Part shown: piece after piece, positions 17,007 to 26,158 of the stretch | Position numbering within the stretch: the first letter of the stretch is position 1 | Layout: each line of letters begins with the position of its first letter | Assembly (NCBI RefSeq): GCF_027270735.1 | Contig: NZ_JAPWIJ010000008.1 | Coordinates: forward strand, 248,001-312,000 | DNA: 64,000 nt | Source: Rhodococcus ruber | GTDB taxonomy: Bacteria; Actinomycetota; Actinomycetes; Mycobacteriales; Mycobacteriaceae | Direction: 5' to 3' | Program-made: the position numbers and the translations under genes | Notes under the pieces: generated by a model | Told to the model about the DNA's origin: nothing | What the model saw: the letters and a program-made list of their open reading frames with translations, nothing else | Database searches by the model: none

Positions 17007-17639
17007 TCACGCTCTCGACGCGCAGATCAAACCGTCGCCGAGGGGCAGCAGCACCGTCGTGAGTCGTTCGTCCTCGGCGATCGCCCGCGCTGCGGATCGA
17101 ACGGCCACTGCGGTGGCGTCGCGCTGAGTGGGATCGGCGACTCGACCACCGAGCAACGCGTTGTGCAGCACCAGCACTCCGCCGGGGCGGAGCAGTCGAA
17201 CGCTCTCGGCGACGAAGTGTGGATGGTCGGCGGGACTGGCGTCGATGAACACCAGATCGTAGGTGTCGTCGGCCAATCGCGGGAGCACGTCCAGTGCCCA
17301 GCCGTTGATCAACCGGGTGCGTGAGGGTGCAATTCCTCCGGCGCGGAACGCTTCTCGGGCCGCACGCTGGTGCTCCGGCTCGGTATCGATCGTGGTGAGA
17401 ACGCCGTCCGCACGCATCCCGTCGAGCAGCCACAGGCCGCTGATTCCTGCGCCGGTTCCGATTTCGACGACAGTCTTGGCCCCGAGCATCTGGGTGAAGA
17501 TACTCAGAATCGCCCCGACCGACGGCGGGACCGGAGCGGCACCGAGGTCGATGGCGCGCTCTCTGGCTGCGATGAGAACCTCGTCCTCCTGAGCGGAGTC
17601 TTCGGCGTAGGCGAGCATCTTCTCGGCGTTGGTCGGCAC
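17007..17639 (-). CDS. SAM-dependent O-methyltransferase (catechol-OMT-like)
   Basis: The 210-residue protein belongs to methyltransferase family 3: [20 protein letters not shown] (SAM loop), [28 protein letters not shown] and [19 protein letters not shown], with the metal-binding Asp/Asn pair kept. It occupies the position of the methyltransferase beside sigE in M. tuberculosis. GTG 17639 is used; ATG 21 bases downstream is an alternative. The substrate is unknown. Confidence 0.9.
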   Translation of the reverse strand: MPTNAEKMLAYAEDSAQEDEVLIAARERAIDLGAAPVPPSVGAILSIFTQMLGAKTVVEIGTGAGISGLWLLDGMRADGVLTTIDTEPEHQRAAREAFRAGGIAPSRTRLINGWALDVLPRLADDTYDLVFIDASPADHPHFVAESVRLLRPGGVLVLHNALLGGRVADPTQRDATAVAVRSAARAIAEDERLTTVLLPLGDGLICASRA

Positions 17640-17683
17640 GCCCCGAGGTTATCGTGCCGGAGGCTCGATCTCACGCACACATT

Positions 17684-17702
17684 CTCAGGTGCGCCTCAGC
17701 TG
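17684..17702 (+). promoter_or_regulatory. MprA-box-like direct repeat upstream of sigE
   Basis: CTCAGGTG and CTCAGCTG are 8-base direct repeats separated by CGC, 19 bases in total. This is the architecture described for the mycobacterial MprA box. It lies about 100 bases before sigE, a known MprA target in M. tuberculosis. Presence of MprA in this organism is assumed. Confidence 0.5.
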
Positions 17703-17779
17703 ATTCATACCGGACCCACACGCGGGTCGGTCAGGCTATGGAGGAATCGAAGGTCCGTCTCGATTGCGAAGTGTGAGCT

Positions 17780-17805
17780 GGAACATCCGAGGGTAGTCGT
17801 CGGTT
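17780..17805 (+). promoter_or_regulatory. Candidate ECF-type promoter for sigE
   Basis: GGAAC at 17780-17784 and GTT at 17803-17805 are separated by 18 bases, resembling SigE/SigH-type -35 and -10 elements. If used, transcription would begin after the TTG at 17804 and give a shorter SigE product. Confidence 0.35.
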
Positions 17806-18484
17806 GAGTCAGAAGGACGTACGCAGTCCTGAGCAGGAGGATCCAGCTATTTACAAGATCAACGGCGATCGCGACACCGCGCGTCTACCCGAGTCCGTAC
17901 CCGCGCCCGAGGACCTCAGCGGAACCGCAGTGTTCGATGCGACCGGCGAGGACTCCACCATGCCGTCATGGGACGAGTTGGTGCGCGAGCACGGCGACCG
18001 CGTCTACCGACTCGCATACCGCCTGTCCGGCAACGCTCAGGATGCCGAAGACCTGACTCAGGACACGTTCATCCGGGTGTTCCGCTCCCTGTCCAACTAC
18101 CAGCCCGGCACCTTCGAGGGATGGCTGCACCGCATCACCACGAACCTGTTCCTGGACATGGTCCGTCGCCGTAGCCGCATCCGTATGGAGGCGCTGCCCG
18201 AGGACTACGACCGCGTCCCCTCCGACCGGCCCAACCCCGAGCAGATCTACCACGACGCGCGGCTCGACCCCGACCTGCAGTCTGCCCTCGATTCGCTGGC
18301 ACCGGAGTTCCGCGCCGCAATCGTGCTGTGCGACATCGAAGGACTGTCGTACGAAGAGATCGGCGCGACACTGGGCGTCAAGCTCGGAACGGTCCGCAGT
18401 CGCATTCACCGTGGACGCCAGGCGCTACGCGAGTACCTTCGAGTGCACGGGAAGGTCGACTCCGGTCACGCAAGTGTCCACTAG
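17804..18484 (+). CDS. sigE: ECF RNA polymerase sigma factor SigE
   Basis: A 226-residue ECF sigma factor. Region 2 covers [20 protein letters not shown] and [20 protein letters not shown]; region 4 covers [20 protein letters not shown] and [20 protein letters not shown]. The roughly 55-residue extension before [14 protein letters not shown] is typical of mycobacterial SigE. Start choice is uncertain: TTG 17804, GTG 17930 and ATG 17960 are all in frame, and M. tuberculosis makes isoforms. rseA follows after 16 bases, htrA next. SigE drives surface-stress responses. Confidence 0.92.
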   Translation: MSQKDVRSPEQEDPAIYKINGDRDTARLPESVPAPEDLSGTAVFDATGEDSTMPSWDELVREHGDRVYRLAYRLSGNAQDAEDLTQDTFIRVFRSLSNYQPGTFEGWLHRITTNLFLDMVRRRSRIRMEALPEDYDRVPSDRPNPEQIYHDARLDPDLQSALDSLAPEFRAAIVLCDIEGLSYEEIGATLGVKLGTVRSRIHRGRQALREYLRVHGKVDSGHASVH

Positions 18485-18500
18485 CTACGAGGAGGGTTGG

Positions 18501-18827
18501 ATGACGCAGGCGCGCAAGCCCCGGCAGTTCAGCTCCACCGAACATCTGGCCAGTGAGGCCGTTGCGGCGTACGTCGACGGCGAATTGCGGATGCCCGCAT
18601 ACCTTCGTGCTGCCCACCACCTCGCCGAATGCCCGGAATGCGCTGCCGAGGTCGAGGCACAGCAGCAGGCGCGCAAAGCGTTGCGCGGGGCGGGCGAGAT
18701 GTCGATGCCGCACTCGCTGCTCGGCCTACTCAGTCAGATACCGTCCTGCGCGGGCGAGGATCGGCCGGCCCACACCAAGCGAACCTTCATGTCGTCCGTC
18801 GCTGCTGTGCGTCGCCGCCGACGCTGA
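18501..18827 (+). CDS. rseA: Anti-sigma factor RseA (zinc-binding)
   Basis: The 108-residue protein has the ZAS anti-sigma motif HHLAECPECAAEV (His-x3-Cys-x2-Cys) around residues 36-48, preceded by VAAYVDGELRMPAYLRAA. There is no transmembrane helix, so it is soluble or peripheral like the mycobacterial SigE-specific RseA. ATG 18501 follows a GAGGAGGG ribosome-binding site. It is cotranscribed with sigE and holds that factor inactive until stress. Confidence 0.92.
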   Translation: MTQARKPRQFSSTEHLASEAVAAYVDGELRMPAYLRAAHHLAECPECAAEVEAQQQARKALRGAGEMSMPHSLLGLLSQIPSCAGEDRPAHTKRTFMSSVAAVRRRRR

Positions 18828-18932
18828 CCACACCGAGATCTGCCCGACGACTACTCACCTGCATCGAGCCGAGCCGACCGCTCGAGTGATACTGAACTCT
18901 CACACCGACGTATGCGAGGGGTAACCGGACGC

Positions 18933-20444
18933 GTGACATCGAATTCGACCAGCACCGAGACCGCAGGCACCGACCCGTCGGATTTCGAGGCCGCGCAGAA
19001 CGGTCCGGAAGGTCCACGGTTGCCACCGCGTCCGGTGTACCGGCCCTCCGTCGATCCGGTGTCGGCCTCTGTGTTCGGACGTCCCGACGACGTCGATGGC
19101 TCGTTCTCGCCGCGCCGCCCAGGCGAGCAATTGCCGTCGCGTGTATCCGTGCGACCACCCGATCCGATCCTCGCCGAGGCATTCGGACGTCCGGAAGACG
19201 CTCAGGAATCGCTCCAGCGTGATCCCGACGCCGACAACGACGGCGACACCGCTGCGTCGGAGCCGGCCGATCCATGGCGTGATCCCGCGTCACGGGTGTC
19301 TCTCGGCAACGCAGCGGTCGACACGCCACCCCCTCCCGTGCTTCCTCCCGGAACCAAGCTCGGTGTGCGAGACGTGTTGTTCGGACGGTCGGTATCGGTC
19401 CGAGCTCTCGTCGTACTGGGTGTCCTCGCACTGGTCATCGGCTTGGTCGGCGGTCTGTTCGGTCGCCTGACCGCCGAGGTGACCGGCGCATTGACCAGCC
19501 AGAAGGTGACTCTGACCCAGTCCAGCGGTGACGACATCCCGCGCGGTCAGATCAGCAAGGTCGCCGACGCGGTCCTGCCGTCCGTCGTGTCGATCCAGGT
19601 GACGCTCGGGGAGACCGGGGGCACCGGCTCTGGCGTCGTGATCAGCGGTGACGGCTACATCGTGACGAACAACCACGTGATCTCCCTTGCCGCGTCCGAC
19701 CCGGACAACTCGACACTCGAAGTCACCTTCTCCGACGGCACCAAGGTGCCCGGCCGCATCGTCGGCCGCGACACCAAAACCGACCTCGCCGTCCTCAAGA
19801 CCGAAGTGGGCAACCTCACCGAAGCCCAGCTCGGTAGTTCCGGCGACGTTCGCGTCGGCCAGGACGTCATCGCCGTCGGCTCGCCCCTGGGATTGAACAA
19901 GACGGTCACCTCGGGCATCGTGAGCGCCCTCGACCGTCCCGTCGCGCTGTCCGGTGAGGGCACCGACACCGACGCCGTCATCGATGCCGTACAGACCGAC
20001 GCCGCCATCAACCCCGGCAACTCCGGTGGCCCGCTCATCGACTTCGAGGGCCGCGTCATCGGCATCAACTCGGCGATCCGAAGCGAAAGCGGCGGATCGG
20101 TGGGCTTGGGCTTCGCGATTCCGGTCGACGAGGTCACCGAGGTGGCTCAGAGCCTGATCCGGGACGGCGTCATGAGACATCCGGACTTCGGCATCAACGC
20201 CCGCTCGGTCATCAACGACACCTCGGCCGGTGCCGAAGTCGCCAACGTACGCACCGACGGCCCGGCGCAGCAGGCCGGAATCGTCGAAGGGGACGTCATC
20301 ACCAAGGTCGGTGACCGCACCGTGGGAGATGCGGACGAACTGGTGGTCGCGGTGCAGGAGACCACGATCGGCCAAGCGGTCCCGGTGCAACTCGTGCGTT
20401 CGGGACGGCTGGTGGACGTCTCCGTCACGCCGGTTTCGGACTGA
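18933..20444 (+). CDS. htrA: HtrA/DegP-type serine protease
   Basis: A membrane-anchored periplasmic-type protease of 503 residues. A long acidic, proline-rich cytoplasmic tail (residues 1-150) leads to a transmembrane helix (about 156-177: VRALVVLGVLALVIGLVGG). The trypsin-like domain has His248 (VTNNHVI), Asp284 (KTDLAVLK) and Ser364 (GNSGGPL), followed by a C-terminal PDZ domain. GTG 18933 is chosen because GAGGGG lies 11 bases upstream; ATG 18912 would add seven residues. It follows sigE-rseA as in mycobacteria and probably belongs to the SigE regulon. Confidence 0.93.
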   Translation: MTSNSTSTETAGTDPSDFEAAQNGPEGPRLPPRPVYRPSVDPVSASVFGRPDDVDGSFSPRRPGEQLPSRVSVRPPDPILAEAFGRPEDAQESLQRDPDADNDGDTAASEPADPWRDPASRVSLGNAAVDTPPPPVLPPGTKLGVRDVLFGRSVSVRALVVLGVLALVIGLVGGLFGRLTAEVTGALTSQKVTLTQSSGDDIPRGQISKVADAVLPSVVSIQVTLGETGGTGSGVVISGDGYIVTNNHVISLAASDPDNSTLEVTFSDGTKVPGRIVGRDTKTDLAVLKTEVGNLTEAQLGSSGDVRVGQDVIAVGSPLGLNKTVTSGIVSALDRPVALSGEGTDTDAVIDAVQTDAAINPGNSGGPLIDFEGRVIGINSAIRSESGGSVGLGFAIPVDEVTEVAQSLIRDGVMRHPDFGINARSVINDTSAGAEVANVRTDGPAQQAGIVEGDVITKVGDRTVGDADELVVAVQETTIGQAVPVQLVRSGRLVDVSVTPVSD

Positions 20445-20462
20445 CGACGTAGGCTGGCAGGC

Positions 20463-20912
20463 GTGTTCGCGAACATCGGTTGGTCAGAGTTCCTCATTCT
20501 CCTCGTGGCAGCTCTGGTCATCCTCGGCCCGGATCGCCTTCCCGGTGCCATCAGCTGGGTGACCAAGTCCATCCGCCAGGTCAAGGACTACGCCAACGGC
20601 GCGAGTCAGCAGCTCAAGGACGAGCTGGGTACCGACTTCGAGGACCTCCGTAAACCACTCGCCGACCTCAACCAGCTCCGGGGAATGACGCCGCGTGCGG
20701 TGATCACCAAGCACCTGCTCGACGGCGACGATTCGATCTTCAAGAACCCCTTGGACGACACCTTCAAGGGCAAGCCCTTCGACACCAAGCCGAAGAACCT
20801 CGGCGGACCGACGCCGCAGACCGGTACTCCGCAGAATGGGGTGTCGATGAGCAAGGACGCGCCGAAACTGGCGGCGGGCGAGACTCCGCCGATCGACGCC
20901 GACGCCACGTAG
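20463..20912 (+). CDS. tatB: Sec-independent protein translocase subunit TatB
   Basis: TatB with TatC recognises twin-arginine signal peptides. The 149-residue protein has a short N-terminal helix ([19 protein letters not shown]), the conserved Glu and Gly-Pro hinge, then an amphipathic helix ([20 protein letters not shown]) and a polar tail. GTG 20463 lies 18 bases after htrA. The linkage sigE-rseA-htrA-tatB is the mycobacterial arrangement. Confidence 0.93.
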   Translation: MFANIGWSEFLILLVAALVILGPDRLPGAISWVTKSIRQVKDYANGASQQLKDELGTDFEDLRKPLADLNQLRGMTPRAVITKHLLDGDDSIFKNPLDDTFKGKPFDTKPKNLGGPTPQTGTPQNGVSMSKDAPKLAAGETPPIDADAT

Positions 20913-20973
20913 ACGCACCCCTCAGCCGGCCTTCGGGCCACCCCGATTGCTGGTACCACCCTCCCGCCCCGGG

Positions 20974-21022
20974 ATGAATGTGGGATTCAGTCGCTCTGAG
21001 TGCAACAAAGGCGCATTGATCC
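20974..21022 (-). repeat. Dispersed 49-base element, copy A (tatB/glnQ gap)
   Basis: On the minus strand it reads GGATCAATG, then a core matching TGTTGCANTCWGASCGACTG, then AATCCCACATTCAT. It matches two copies at 52054-52102 and 52131-52178 almost throughout. It lies between the convergent tatB and ABC-ATPase genes. Confidence 0.85.
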
Positions 21023-21075
21023 GGGACGGGGGTAGCGGGTGGGGCGGGCGGCGGCAATCCGGGAGAGCGAGCGGG

Positions 21076-21849
21076 CTAGAGCACCTTGTTCAGGAAGTCC
21101 TGAGTACGTGGGCTCTGTGGGTTCCCGAACAACTCGTCGGGGGTTCCCTCCTCGACGATGACGCCCTCGGCCATGAAGATCACTCGATCGGCGACTTCAC
21201 GCGCGAAGCCCATCTCGTGGGTCACGACGACCATCGTCATGCCGCCCTTGGCGAGGTCGCGCAGCACCTGCAGTACTTCGCCGACCATCTCGGGGTCGAG
21301 TGCGCTGGTGGCCTCGTCGAACAGCATGATCGACGGGCTCATGGCCAATGCTCGCGCGATGGCGACACGCTGCTTCTGCCCGCCCGAGAGGTTGGCCGGC
21401 TTGTAGTCGGCGCGCTCGGACAGGCCGACTTGTTCGAGCAACTTCGCAGCCGACTCCTTCGCCTGCGACTTCGACATCTTCTTGGTCTCGACGGGCGCGA
21501 GCATGACGTTCTCGAGGGCGGTCATGTGCGGGAACAGATTGAAGTGCTGGAACACCATGCCGATGTTCTGGCGGACCTTGTCCAGGTCGACGTTCTTGGC
21601 AGTGAGGTCGGTGCCGTCGACGACGACCGATCCGGCGGTGATGTCCTCGAGCTTGTTGAGGCAGCGCAGGAACGTGCTCTTGCCGGAGCCGGATGGCCCG
21701 ATCACGCACACCACTTCACCGTTGGCGATCTCGGCGTCGATGCCCTTGAGAACCGTGTTGTCGCCGAACGCCTTCTGCAGGCCCTTGATGGAGATCTTGG
21801 TTCCGGAACCGCTGTCGACCGGCAGGTCCTTGGTCAGTTCGGTGCTCAT
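21076..21849 (-). CDS. glnQ: Polar amino-acid ABC transporter ATP-binding protein
   Basis: A 257-residue ATPase of the GlnQ/HisP class: Walker [31 protein letters not shown], signature [15 protein letters not shown], Walker [13 protein letters not shown] and the switch His in [20 protein letters not shown] 21849 overlaps the stop of the upstream permease-fusion gene (ATGA), so both are made together. It powers uptake of glutamine/glutamate-type substrates; the exact amino acid is not readable. Confidence 0.93.
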   Translation of the reverse strand: MSTELTKDLPVDSGSGTKISIKGLQKAFGDNTVLKGIDAEIANGEVVCVIGPSGSGKSTFLRCLNKLEDITAGSVVVDGTDLTAKNVDLDKVRQNIGMVFQHFNLFPHMTALENVMLAPVETKKMSKSQAKESAAKLLEQVGLSERADYKPANLSGGQKQRVAIARALAMSPSIMLFDEATSALDPEMVGEVLQVLRDLAKGGMTMVVVTHEMGFAREVADRVIFMAEGVIVEEGTPDELFGNPQSPRTQDFLNKVL

Positions 21850-23303
21850 TTGTTGATCCTCTTCTCGAGCCGGTTCGACAGCTTGGTGAGAGCCATGATG
21901 ATGATGAAGTACAGGACGCCGACGATGAGCCACATGTTGAACGACTCGAAGTTACGAGCGATGATCAGGCGACCCGTCTGCGTCAGCTCGGCGAGGCCGA
22001 TGACCGAGAGCAGCGAGGTGTCCTTGAGTGTGATGACGAACTGGTTGATGTACGACGGGATCATCGTGCGAATTGCCTGTGGCATCACCACTTTTCGCAT
22101 CGACTTGAGGTAACTGATGCCGAGGCTGCGCGAGGCCTCCATCTGTCCCTTGTCGACGGCGAGGATGCCGCCCCGGACGATCTCGGCCATGTAGGCACCG
22201 GCGTTGAGCGAGAGCGTGATGATGCCCGCGGTGAACGCCGACATCTGAAAGTTCAGTGCCGCGGGCACACCGAAGTAGATGAAGAATGCCTGCACCAGAA
22301 GCGGTGTGCCACGGAAGATGTCGACGTAGGTGGTGCCGATTCCGCGGAGCACGATGTTGGTCGAGACGCGGAACAGGCCGAAGATTCCGCCGAGTACCAA
22401 TGCGATGGCGATGGAGATGACGGTCAACACGATGGTCAGCCACAAGCCCTTGAGCAGCAACTGCCAGCTGCTGGCGATCAGGCCGGGGATGGACGTGTCT
22501 GCGGTGGAGGCGTCGGCATTGAGATAGGTGTCGAGGATCTGGTCGTACTGGCCGTTGGCGCGTAGGTTCTCCAACCCGGTGTTGAACTGTTCCAGCAACT
22601 GCGCGTTGGTGCCCTTGGCGACGGCGAATCCGTAACTGGCACCGGCTTCTTTCTCGGTGACGGTCTTGAATCCGTTGCCCTGGGTGATGCCGTAGGCGAG
22701 CACCGGGTAGTCCTCGAAGGCGGCCGCCGAGTTTCCGGTGCGCACCTCCTCGAACATGGTGGCCGAGTCGTCGAAACTGCGGATGGTGAAGCCGTACTGA
22801 TCTGCGATCGACGCGGCGAAGGTCGCGCCCTCGGTGCCGTTCTTGACTGCGACGGACTTACCGCGCAGATCCTCGTAGCCCGTGATCTCGTCGTTGGAAT
22901 CCAGAATCGCCATCTGGACACCGGAATCGAAGTACGGCTCGGAGAAGTCGAAGGTGGCCTTGCGCTCGTCGGTGATCGACATGCCGGCGATCATTCCGTT
23001 GAACTGGCCGCTGGTGACGCCCTGGAGCGCGGTATCGAAACCGACCTGCTCGACGGTGTAGTCGAAGCCTTGATCCACCGAGATCGCGGCCAGCAGGTCC
23101 ATGTCGATTCCGACGAGTTTGCCGCTCTCGTCCTGGAACTCGAACGGTGCGAACGTGGTGTCGGTCGCGATCGAGTAGTTCTGCGCGGGCGGGGCGGGTT
23201 GTGCGGATGCCAGGCCAGGACCGAGCAGTGATCCGAGCAGGGTCATCATCAGGGCGATCAGAACCGGAACGACGACCGGCCTGATCCGATGCGGCTTCTT
23301 CAT
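21846..23303 (-). CDS. Fused amino-acid-binding and permease protein (GlnH-GlnP type)
   Basis: One 485-residue chain combines a signal peptide ([21 protein letters not shown]), a periplasmic-type type-3 solute-binding domain (about residues 40-270; [21 protein letters not shown]) and a HisM/GlnP permease domain (about 280-485) with [20 protein letters not shown] and the EAA loop [25 protein letters not shown] 23303 is preferred; GTG 23312 would add three residues. Fusion tethers binding protein to channel, as in Firmicute GlnPQ systems. A 7-7-7 dyad lies just upstream. Confidence 0.92.
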   Translation of the reverse strand: MKKPHRIRPVVVPVLIALMMTLLGSLLGPGLASAQPAPPAQNYSIATDTTFAPFEFQDESGKLVGIDMDLLAAISVDQGFDYTVEQVGFDTALQGVTSGQFNGMIAGMSITDERKATFDFSEPYFDSGVQMAILDSNDEITGYEDLRGKSVAVKNGTEGATFAASIADQYGFTIRSFDDSATMFEEVRTGNSAAAFEDYPVLAYGITQGNGFKTVTEKEAGASYGFAVAKGTNAQLLEQFNTGLENLRANGQYDQILDTYLNADASTADTSIPGLIASSWQLLLKGLWLTIVLTVISIAIALVLGGIFGLFRVSTNIVLRGIGTTYVDIFRGTPLLVQAFFIYFGVPAALNFQMSAFTAGIITLSLNAGAYMAEIVRGGILAVDKGQMEASRSLGISYLKSMRKVVMPQAIRTMIPSYINQFVITLKDTSLLSVIGLAELTQTGRLIIARNFESFNMWLIVGVLYFIIIMALTKLSNRLEKRINK

Positions 23304-23325
23304 GAAGGCCACTCTCTATCGACAG

Positions 23326-23346
23326 TAGGATTGAAGGCAAATCCTA
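23326..23346. promoter_or_regulatory. Perfect 7-7-7 dyad upstream of the GlnHP fusion gene
   Basis: TAGGATT, seven bases, AATCCTA. It lies 22 bases upstream of the ATG at 23303 and could be an operator. It does not fit the AmtR or GlnR motifs I know. Confidence 0.4.
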
Positions 23347-23398
23347 AGGCTTCGACCCTGTTCCCGACGTCGTTTGTCGGGTATAACCGTCGTTTCTA

Positions 23399-24532
23399 CT
23401 ACTTGCGAGCCGAGTCGATTCCGAGCGACATTCCGACAAGTCCACGTTCGCGGACTGCCAACTTCGCCGCTACCGCCTCCAAGGCTTGTGCCGCAGGCGA
23501 TTCCGGGTTGCTCAATACGATCGGCATCCCGGCGTCACCACCCTCGCGGACGGCAGTGTCCAGGGGGATCTGGCCGAGCAGAGGAACGCTGGCACCGACA
23601 GCTTTCGTGAGCCTGTCCGATACGTCCTGTCCGCCACCGGATCCGAAGATGTCCATACGGGTGCCGTCGGGCAGTTCGAGCCACGACATGTTCTCCACGA
23701 CGCCTGCGACGCGCTGGCGGGTCTGCAGAGCAATGGCTCCGGCTCGCTCGGCAACCTCGGCCGCGGCCTGCTGTGGTGTGGTGACCACGAGGATCTCGGC
23801 ACTCGGAATGAGTTGTGCAACAGAGATTGCCACGTCTCCGGTGCCGGGGGGAAGGTCGAGCAGCAATACGTCCAGGTCGCCCCAGAAGACGTCGGCCAGG
23901 AATTGCTGTAGCGCGCGGTGCAACATCGGTCCACGCCAGACGACCGGAGTGTTGCCCTGGGTGAACTGAGCGATCGAAATGAACTTCACGCCGTGCGCCT
24001 GCGGCGGCATGATCATCTTCTCGACCTGTGTCGGCCGCGCGTCGTTTCCGAGCATGCGAGGCACGGAATGGCCGTAGATGTCGGCGTCGAGCACACCCAC
24101 CGACAGTCCACGAGCAGTCAGTGATGCCGCGAGATTGACCGTCACGCTCGACTTGCCCACGCCGCCCTTGCCCGACGCCACCGCGTAGACGCGGGTCAGG
24201 GACCCGGGTTGCGCGAACGGGATGATCGGCTCGGCCGAATCGCCGCGCAGGGACTTGCGTAGTTCGGTGCGCTGCTCGTCGTTCATGACGTCGAGTTCGA
24301 CTGTCACGGTGCCCACACCCTCGACGTCGGCGACGGCATTCTTGACGCGATCGCTGATCTCGGTCTTCATCGGGCAGCCCGAGGTGGTGAGGTAGATGCC
24401 GACACCGACGGAACCGTCGGCGGATACATCGATGCTCTTGACCATCCCGAGGTCGGTGATGGGTTTGCGGATCTCGGGGTCGATGACCTTCGTCAGCGCG
24501 GTCCGAACGTCGGATTCGGTCAGTACAGCCAT
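23399..24532 (-). CDS. mrp: Mrp/ApbC-type Fe-S cluster carrier ATPase
   Basis: The 377-residue protein has an N-terminal MIP18/DUF59 domain (ALTKVIDPEIRKPITDLGMV, about residues 10-90) and a ParA-like ATPase with deviant Walker A GKGGVGKSSVTVNLA and the DLPPGTGDV switch. Mrp proteins carry and transfer iron-sulfur clusters. The C-terminal CxxC often seen in the family is not obvious here. ATG 24532 is the start. The same gene lies near the lytic transglycosylase in M. tuberculosis. Confidence 0.93.
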   Translation of the reverse strand: MAVLTESDVRTALTKVIDPEIRKPITDLGMVKSIDVSADGSVGVGIYLTTSGCPMKTEISDRVKNAVADVEGVGTVTVELDVMNDEQRTELRKSLRGDSAEPIIPFAQPGSLTRVYAVASGKGGVGKSSVTVNLAASLTARGLSVGVLDADIYGHSVPRMLGNDARPTQVEKMIMPPQAHGVKFISIAQFTQGNTPVVWRGPMLHRALQQFLADVFWGDLDVLLLDLPPGTGDVAISVAQLIPSAEILVVTTPQQAAAEVAERAGAIALQTRQRVAGVVENMSWLELPDGTRMDIFGSGGGQDVSDRLTKAVGASVPLLGQIPLDTAVREGGDAGMPIVLSNPESPAAQALEAVAAKLAVRERGLVGMSLGIDSARK

Positions 24533-24593
24533 TGCCTCATGCTAAGCGGTGGGCACTGCGTCGATGGACAGCAGGGCAGGCGCGGACACCCGA

Positions 24594-25466
24594 TCAGTGA
24601 ATGCGCGGTAGCTGGTCCGACGACGGGACGATGCCGGTGGCGTACCCGGCCGACCATGCCAGCACGTTCGCCACGTAGGCCATCGAATTGTTGTAGCGCA
24701 GGATCGCTCTGGTGGTGGATCCCAGGTCACGCATGTTGGTGCCGTCGTCGCACAGGTACATGCCGGTGGCCAGGGCTGCGTCGTACAGATTCTGTGGGTC
24801 GGAGACTCCGTCGCCGTTACCGTCGGCGTGATAGAGGTTCCACGTCGAGGGCAGGAACTGCATCGGTCCCACTGCGCGGTCGTACTGGGTGTCGCCGTCG
24901 AGTGCGCCACCGTCGGTGTCACGGATCACCTGATTGCCGGCGAGGGTGCCGTTCAGAACCGGTCCGAGAATGGGCTCGTGCAGTTCGCCCGAGTCGTCGA
25001 CCTTGCCGTTGTTGGCGTGGGTTGACTCGACGCGGCCGATGCCGGCGATGACGGTCCAGCTGATGCCGCAGCCGGGCTGCTGCTGGGCCAGGATCCGCTC
25101 GGCGTTCTTGTAGGCGGCGACGTTGACCACCGGAATCGCGATGGGGCTGACGGCCAGGTTGGTGGGGAGCTCCGGTGTGGGCGGGATCTCAGGGACCGGT
25201 GCGGGTGCAGGGACCGGTGCCGGTACCGGAAGCTCGGCCTGAGCCACCGGCTGCGCCTGCTGGTCCTGGGTGATCGGCTGCGGAGTCTCGACCACCGAGT
25301 TCGATTCCTGCGCAGCAGGCGAGGTTTTCGCACTGACGAAAGGAATGTATTCCGTGGCTCCGGCGCTGGTGGCGGCGGTGACGAGTCCTGCGGGGGCGAG
25401 ACCTGCCAGAGCAATCACCGAATTCCGTCGAACCTTGGAAGTCGATGCTTTTCTGTGACGACCCAC
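24594..25466 (-). CDS. Secreted lytic murein transglycosylase
   Basis: The 290-residue protein has a signal/anchor segment (VIALAGLAPAGLVTAATSAGA), a Pro/Ala/Gln-rich spacer (about residues 55-100) and a transglycosylase domain. The domain has the catalytic Glu in GIGRVESTHANNG and the structural motifs AVGPMQFLPSTWNLY and DGDGVSDPQNLYDAALATGMYLC-like calcium-loop residues. It cleaves peptidoglycan glycan strands. GTG 25466 follows AGGAGG at 12 bases. The leader includes a strong hairpin at 25488-25506. Confidence 0.9.
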   Translation of the reverse strand: MGRHRKASTSKVRRNSVIALAGLAPAGLVTAATSAGATEYIPFVSAKTSPAAQESNSVVETPQPITQDQQAQPVAQAELPVPAPVPAPAPVPEIPPTPELPTNLAVSPIAIPVVNVAAYKNAERILAQQQPGCGISWTVIAGIGRVESTHANNGKVDDSGELHEPILGPVLNGTLAGNQVIRDTDGGALDGDTQYDRAVGPMQFLPSTWNLYHADGNGDGVSDPQNLYDAALATGMYLCDDGTNMRDLGSTTRAILRYNNSMAYVANVLAWSAGYATGIVPSSDQLPRIH

Positions 25467-25487
25467 GCGTGCTGTACCTCCTGATTT

Positions 25488-25506
25488 CCCCGGACGACGT
25501 CCGGGG
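25488..25506 (-). promoter_or_regulatory. Perfect hairpin in the transglycosylase leader
   Basis: Arms CCCCGGAC and GTCCGGGG enclose three bases, immediately upstream of the AGGAGG ribosome-binding site at 25477-25482. It could modulate translation or be an operator half-site pair. Confidence 0.5.
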
Positions 25507-25588
25507 CCCGAGCTGATGACCGGGATCGAGGGTACCTGATTCGAGACTGTTCTGTTATCGGGCTGTTATCAGCGGCGATGCCGTGCGG

Positions 25589-26158
25589 TCAGGGCAACGG
25601 ATCGTTGTCGGACGCGTCCGGCAGACCGCCGTCGTCCTGCACCCGCGCGGCTGCCTTCTTACGTGCTTTCTTCGGCGATGTGACCGGCTGACCCGTTGCC
25701 TGCTCGAGAAGAGCCTTGATCTCGTCGAGTTCGCGGCGGAGGTAGTCGCGGGTGGCGACCTCACCGACGGCGATGCGCAGTGCAGCGAGTTCACGGGCCA
25801 GGAATTCGGTGTCGGCTTTGGTCTGTTGGGCGCGGGAGCGATCCTCCTCGAGGGAGACGCGGTCGCGGTCGTCCTGCCGATTCTGGGCCAGCAGAATCAG
25901 CGGCGCGGCGTACGCAGCCTGAGTGGAGAAGGCGAGGTTGAGCAGAATGAACGGATACGGATCCCACTGCAGATTGACCGCAACGACGTTGAGAAAGATC
26001 CAGACGATGACGATGCCGGTCTGAATAGCCAGATAGCGCCCGGTACCGAGGAATCTGGCGGCTTTCTCGCCCGACTTGCCGAGATCGAAGTCGAGATTGA
26101 CGTTGAACATCCGCGATCCGCGCGGAGTGTCCATTCTCTGGCGTGCTGTTTCTTTCAC
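25589..26158 (-). CDS. DUF1003 membrane protein
   Basis: A 189-residue protein with two transmembrane helices in the DUF1003 pattern: YLAIQTGIVIVWIFLNVVAV, then WDPYPFILLNLAFSTQAAYAAPLILLA-type residues (LNLAFSTQAAYAAP). A DR-rich segment QNRQDDRDRVSLEED, a coiled coil and a Lys/Ala-rich tail follow. GTG 26158 overlaps the stop of the MgtE-like gene (GTGA), as in the mycobacterial pair. Function is unknown; linkage to a magnesium-sensing domain protein hints at metal or envelope homeostasis. Confidence 0.88.
   Translation of the reverse strand: MKETARQRMDTPRGSRMFNVNLDFDLGKSGEKAARFLGTGRYLAIQTGIVIVWIFLNVVAVNLQWDPYPFILLNLAFSTQAAYAAPLILLAQNRQDDRDRVSLEEDRSRAQQTKADTEFLARELAALRIAVGEVATRDYLRRELDEIKALLEQATGQPVTSPKKARKKAAARVQDDGGLPDASDNDPLP

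Noticed and set aside
19290..20390. Long frame antisense to htrA
   Set aside because: Shadow of a gene with an intact catalytic triad and PDZ domain; no homology pattern of its own.
20928..20939. GGCC-TTCG-GGCC hairpin after tatB
   Set aside because: The stem is only four bases with no T-tract, too weak to call a terminator.
25467..25588. Possible c-di-AMP (ydaO-type) riboswitch before the lytic transglycosylase
   Set aside because: Such riboswitches precede cell-wall hydrolase genes in actinobacteria, but the conserved core was not found in this 120-base leader. Only a simple hairpin is present.
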